Source of the DNA: Mesostigma viride
Taxonomy: Eukaryota; Streptophyta; Mesostigmatophyceae; Mesostigmatales; Mesostigmataceae
DNA: 64,000 bases
Reading direction: 5' to 3'
Assembly: GCA_009746045.1 (NCBI GenBank)
Contig: RPFO01000389.1
Coordinates: 498,940 to 562,939, forward strand
Both the position numbers and the translations under genes were made by a program. Positions within the stretch are counted from its first letter, which is position 1. Every line of letters starts with the position of its first letter. Positions 61,201-64,000 of this stretch are shown here, one piece after another. Under the pieces are notes generated by a model, which had not been told where the DNA came from, did no database searches, and saw only the letters and a program-made list of their open reading frames with translations.

Positions 61201-63192
61201 TGCACTCCGGAACCACACTCAGCCTCGGTACAAAAAGGGCCGGCCGCTGCAGTACCCTCGTGACAAGCGCTAGTCTTACGCTACCTACGGCAGGTTGGTC
61301 CCCTTTGAGCCCGTCCACGCGTCATATATAAAATGAGCGAAGCTCAACAAATACATTTCTTGTTTTTGGTCCATTAGAGTTCCTTCCCACGAAGAGAAAC
61401 ATATATTTTACATTTTTGTGTGCTAGGCTTTATATGGACAGCCTATACCACACCTTCAAACTCAGTACACATCATTATCAAGTTGGTTATTGTGGCACCA
61501 TGCTGGGGGCCCAGCATACTCGAACACAAGGTGTTGCCCCCACACCTCCTACCTGGCCACCAAAGCTGTCGCCAGCCTTGGTGCCGAGTTTCTTTCCGCC
61601 CATGGCCCCCCTCCTGCACGCTGCTGCGGCTGTACTGCCGCCCCCGTGTGGCCGCTACGGTTTCCCGGTGGACGCAGGGCGGCACCCTTGTCGTTCCCCC
61701 CGTTAGGGGGGCGGTTTCCAGCGGCTGCTCATTAGGCCTTACGCCCCCGGACCGTCTCTCACAAGCCCAGGACCCATCACCAGCCCCACCCCTGAGGTTG
61801 GGATTTCCCGGCATAGAAGCCATTGTGGCGATAGGCCCTCTACCCTACCTACCAAGGCGTTGGCTTTGAAACTGCTTAGCCAAAGCCCCGACCAGGGCTT
61901 GTGCGTTGTAGGAAAATTTTATGGCATAGATATGCCCGCCTTGCTGAACCGAACTCTTTATTGCCTTTCCTATAATGCATCATACAGGCTAAAAACAAAG
62001 GCGATAAAACAGCCAGAATTTCAGCCCCGCCAAGCGATCATTCTTTGCTGAAAAAGCGGGCGATGATGAAGAGCGCGCTCCTCCCACCAAGATTTGCTCC
62101 AGCCCCGCATCCTCCCCGAAACTCCCGTCTGGCCACAGGCCGAAAGATCGGGTCCGCTGTCAGGCTCCTGGCAGTTATGGGCTACCCTGGCACCTTAAAC
62201 TAGCCATCTCCACGTTTAAGGCAGATCCGCCTCCACCTGTGATTCTTTCCACCGTAGCCGCTGGCCCTGGCCTGTATGGCTCCTTCCGCGACGTTGTCCG
62301 ACTTAAAACGCAGCTCCCCCAGTGTCAGGACGCTGCTGTCCGCACCCAGGGGTAGAGGGGAATCGTCAGTGGGCCCAGCGCCGGAAATCACACCCTTTTA
62401 CTCAAATCGTAGAACCCCCCCCAACCAACCATTACCGTGGCCTAAAACGGTTGGTGGCGAGCATAAAGAAATTTATCTAGGCCTCTCCACGCCCGGAGAG
62501 GCCGATAGCATAGTCTTACATCCAGCACAGCCGCCATACCGGCCAGCCGACCTTGCCAGCAAATGCTGGGATAAAGTTGCGAAGCTGAAAAGATGCCTCC
62601 CTACGTCCCCTACACCACTCTAAGTACTGACTATCATTCACATTGCGCCACGCAGGCCTGCCGGCTGGCGCAGGCTCAAGGTGTACTGACTGCCCATCAC
62701 AGTTGCGCCATGCCTGGCGGCTGGCGCAGGTACAAGGTCTGGTGACATGCGTTAGAAGCTACCTAGGCCTGCACTCCGGAACCACACTCAGCCTCGGTAC
62801 AAGAAGGGCCGGCTGGTGCAGTACCCTCGTGACAAGCGCTAGTCTTACGCTACCTACGGCAGGTCGGTCCCCTTTGAGCCCGTCCACGCGTCATATATAA
62901 AATGAGCGAAGCTCAACAAATGCAGCCTTCCTTAGTCCCGCGAAAATTTCTATGTCAGCATGATTTCCTGACCAGTTAGACACCAATGCTCTGACCTCCC
63001 TACAAGGAGCCCCCAACACTTTGGTTTTATAAGCATGTGCAAGGTTTCCAATGTTTCCCCCGTGAGCATGCATGCTTGCTTCCCAGAAATCTCATTAACA
63101 TGGCCCGGTTGATGTGGTTGCCTTGGCTGAGTCGCTGCACCATGCAGATTGGCGAAGGGGTGGAGGTGCTGGAAGGGCTCGTCCATGTGCAG
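49211..63192 (+). CDS. ITPR: Inositol 1,4,5-trisphosphate receptor, N-terminal part (continues beyond window)
   Basis: Exons: 49211-49347, 51478-51649, 52567-52694, 53546-53679, 54413-54485, 54869-54987, 55278-55338, 59496-59779, 60367-60436, 63148-63192; about 407 residues, GT-AG, phases chain. IP3Rs are ER calcium-release channels. By-eye match to animal IP3R1: GDRITICMGDNAGFMSASG (compare [20 protein letters not shown]) and PPNLAECIFE (PPKKFRDCLF); a helical exon rich in Glu/Lys (ELERKLEEEKMFNE) like the arm of the suppressor domain; then VGLSITYGQTVQLRHWLSGQ with FVTVKK, then EEGSWFRLEPGYKTKVSGEK. Next comes GGHPYIVETREINASGDPAR, then GDTFVLHHR, SLWNVEMDTVEW, and RYRLKHMATMTYLDAA as in the binding core. 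The first exon is probably phase 1 with a short upstream exon; a continuous start at ATG 49162 is the alternative. The channel region is outside the window. Confidence 0.9.
49732..51215. mobile_element. hAT-type DNA transposon 2, non-autonomous, in IP3R intron 1
   Basis: 1,484 bp. It starts CAGTGTTTCTGCTAAGG and ends CCGTTAGCAGAAACACGG, nearly the same terminal motif as element 1. It is flanked by 8-bp ATTCAGGG (49724-49731) and ATTCAGGA (51216-51223). The right subterminal region has at least six TCCGGA/CGGACA-type motifs; the left has CCGGACG and GTCCGGGG. No transposase is recognised; frames at 50275-50715 (plus) and 50504-50755 (minus) are unassigned. One mismatch in both the target duplication and the right terminus suggests it is older than element 1. 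Confidence 0.85.
51648..51735 (+). repeat. Partial copy of the IP3R exon 2 donor
   Basis: AAAGTTCAATGAGATTGGGG at about 51707-51726 resembles the exon 2 end AGATGTTCAATGAGGGTGAG (51635-51654). It is weak but of the same type as the BTS junction copies. Confidence 0.45.
53849..53905 (+). repeat. 27-bp tandem duplication in IP3R intron 4
   Basis: GGATCAAGGAATCCCAGAGT plus AGG occurs twice in succession. It is a recent local duplication with no feature beyond that. Confidence 0.85.
55339..59495 (+). other. IP3R intron 7, no recognised element
   Basis: A 4.2-kb intron of unique-looking sequence. Short frames occur on both strands but none resembles a known family. The part 57100-58000 is rich in GTGGCA and GGCAGCA motifs. 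A small coding exon could be hidden here: the protein aligns without a gap from exon 7 (AYRQQ) to exon 8 (DDEDLS), so none is needed. Confidence 0.6.
60797..61351 (+). repeat. Dispersed repeat family E, short unit
   Basis: Starts TACATTTCTTGTTTTTGGTC and ends GAGCGAAGCTCAACAAA (a GAGC-GAA-GCTC mini-hairpin near the end). The right part contains a 57-bp internal tandem duplication (GTACTGACT to GGCGCAGG). Compared with the long unit it lacks about 1 kb of interior. It is in IP3R intron 9. Confidence 0.85.
61352..62920 (+). repeat. Dispersed repeat family E, long unit (1.57 kb)
   Basis: Joined head to tail to the short unit. The left about 190 bp (61352-61541) and right about 330 bp (62590-62920) match it. 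The interior of about 1.05 kb is unique here, with no recognised protein. The length (1,569 bp) is almost the same as that of the family A long unit (1,567 bp). Confidence 0.85.
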
Positions 63193-64000
63193 GTGAGCAG
63201 AGCTGTACTCAAGGTTGGGAGAGGAGCACCAACCAGGAGCTTCCACCACATTGACACCCTGCGCTCTAAATGCACCGGCGTTTACAGTGCTTAGTTCCTC
63301 TGCTTGCTGGCAAAAAGTTTCAGTAGTGTGTTTCTGTTTGAGGGGGAAAATATATGTGTGTGTGGAGGATGATGGAATATGATTGAGACGTAATTGACAA
63401 TCGCATTGATTAATATTAGTCGGAATTATTTAGCCAGGACCATATGCCACCATTCCTGTTCACCAACCACATAATATGGATCCCACATAATGTGGACCAC
63501 GTAGTGTGGTGGCTACATCGTGGCAAGGATAGACAAACGTAGATGGCGTCTTCCTTTTATGCACAAAGGTGCATGAATTGTGAGTGCTCGACAGGCTGGC
63601 ACCGAGATTGCGTAGCTTCTCTGAAATGTGCTGAGAATGCGTTACGCTAGCCAGATTCCGTTAACACTCTCAGTCGAGTAGTACGACTGAATAGTGTGCT
63701 AGCTATAGATCGTAGGACCCTGGACGTACAAATCGTGACATAATGTGCCGGTTCTCGTAGCTTCGGCATTAATATCTTAGTCATTCCGTGACCAAATCAT
63801 GAGCCGTAAAATGACACGTGCTCGCTGCCCCAAACACTGTATAATACTCTGCCGATATTAATTATGGCCAGAAATATGGCAGGCAGGTGCGATTAATAGG
63901 GACGCAACCCTAATACCTCCGTTTACAATAGATGGCCTACATGAAACATGTTAACGGCATGCAGTTGGGCACACAGGGTGAAATTCACCTCTGACAGTTT
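63193..64000 (+). other. IP3R intron 10, incomplete
   Basis: No exon or element recognised up to the window end. Three related motifs CCACATAATATGG, CCCACATAATGTGG and ACCACGTAGTGTGG occur at 63468-63511. Confidence 0.6.

Overview
This is a nuclear window from an intron-rich eukaryote, most likely a green alga. Two plus-strand host genes are recognisable, and both run off the window. The first (exons at 696-24863) is a BRUTUS-type iron-sensing E3 ubiquitin ligase, with three hemerythrin HHE domains followed by CHY, CTCHY and RING zinc fingers. This architecture is typical of the green lineage. The second (exons at 49211-63192) is the N-terminal part of an inositol 1,4,5-trisphosphate receptor (IP3R). 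Such receptors are generally reported absent from land plants but present in some green algae and other protists, so a land plant is unlikely. Exon codons favour G or C at third positions, while intergenic DNA is closer to balanced. Chlorophyte versus streptophyte alga cannot be settled from this window.

Layout: 1-24863 is the BTS-like gene, with 17 coding exons and 16 introns. The introns are packed with simple repeats, minisatellites and dispersed elements, including a hAT transposon with an exact 8-bp target duplication. About 24864-49200 is gene-poor: dispersed repeats, two MITE-like elements, a LINE ORF1-like remnant, a block-structured 9-bp minisatellite and an 8.35-kb near-perfect palindrome (35772-44124). 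49211-64000 is the 5' part of the IP3R gene, with ten exons, long introns, a second hAT element with the same terminal motif, and a tandem short/long repeat pair.

The most unusual signal is that many BTS splice junctions have one or more degenerate tandem copies lying inside the adjoining intron. I call these junction echoes. At least nine of the 16 introns carry a clear copy of the upstream exon's 3' end plus donor, and three exons have an upstream copy of their acceptor. In the clearest cases a 95-160 bp unit spanning the junction has been duplicated in tandem. Other unusual features are a roughly 98% identical inverted copy of exon 1 inside intron 10, and two unrelated-looking repeat families that each occur as a short (about 0.55-0.64 kb) unit followed head to tail by a long (1.57 kb) unit.

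The two host genes have no evident functional link: one concerns iron homeostasis through ubiquitination, the other intracellular calcium release. All identifications come from reading translations by eye against remembered family sequences; no search was run.
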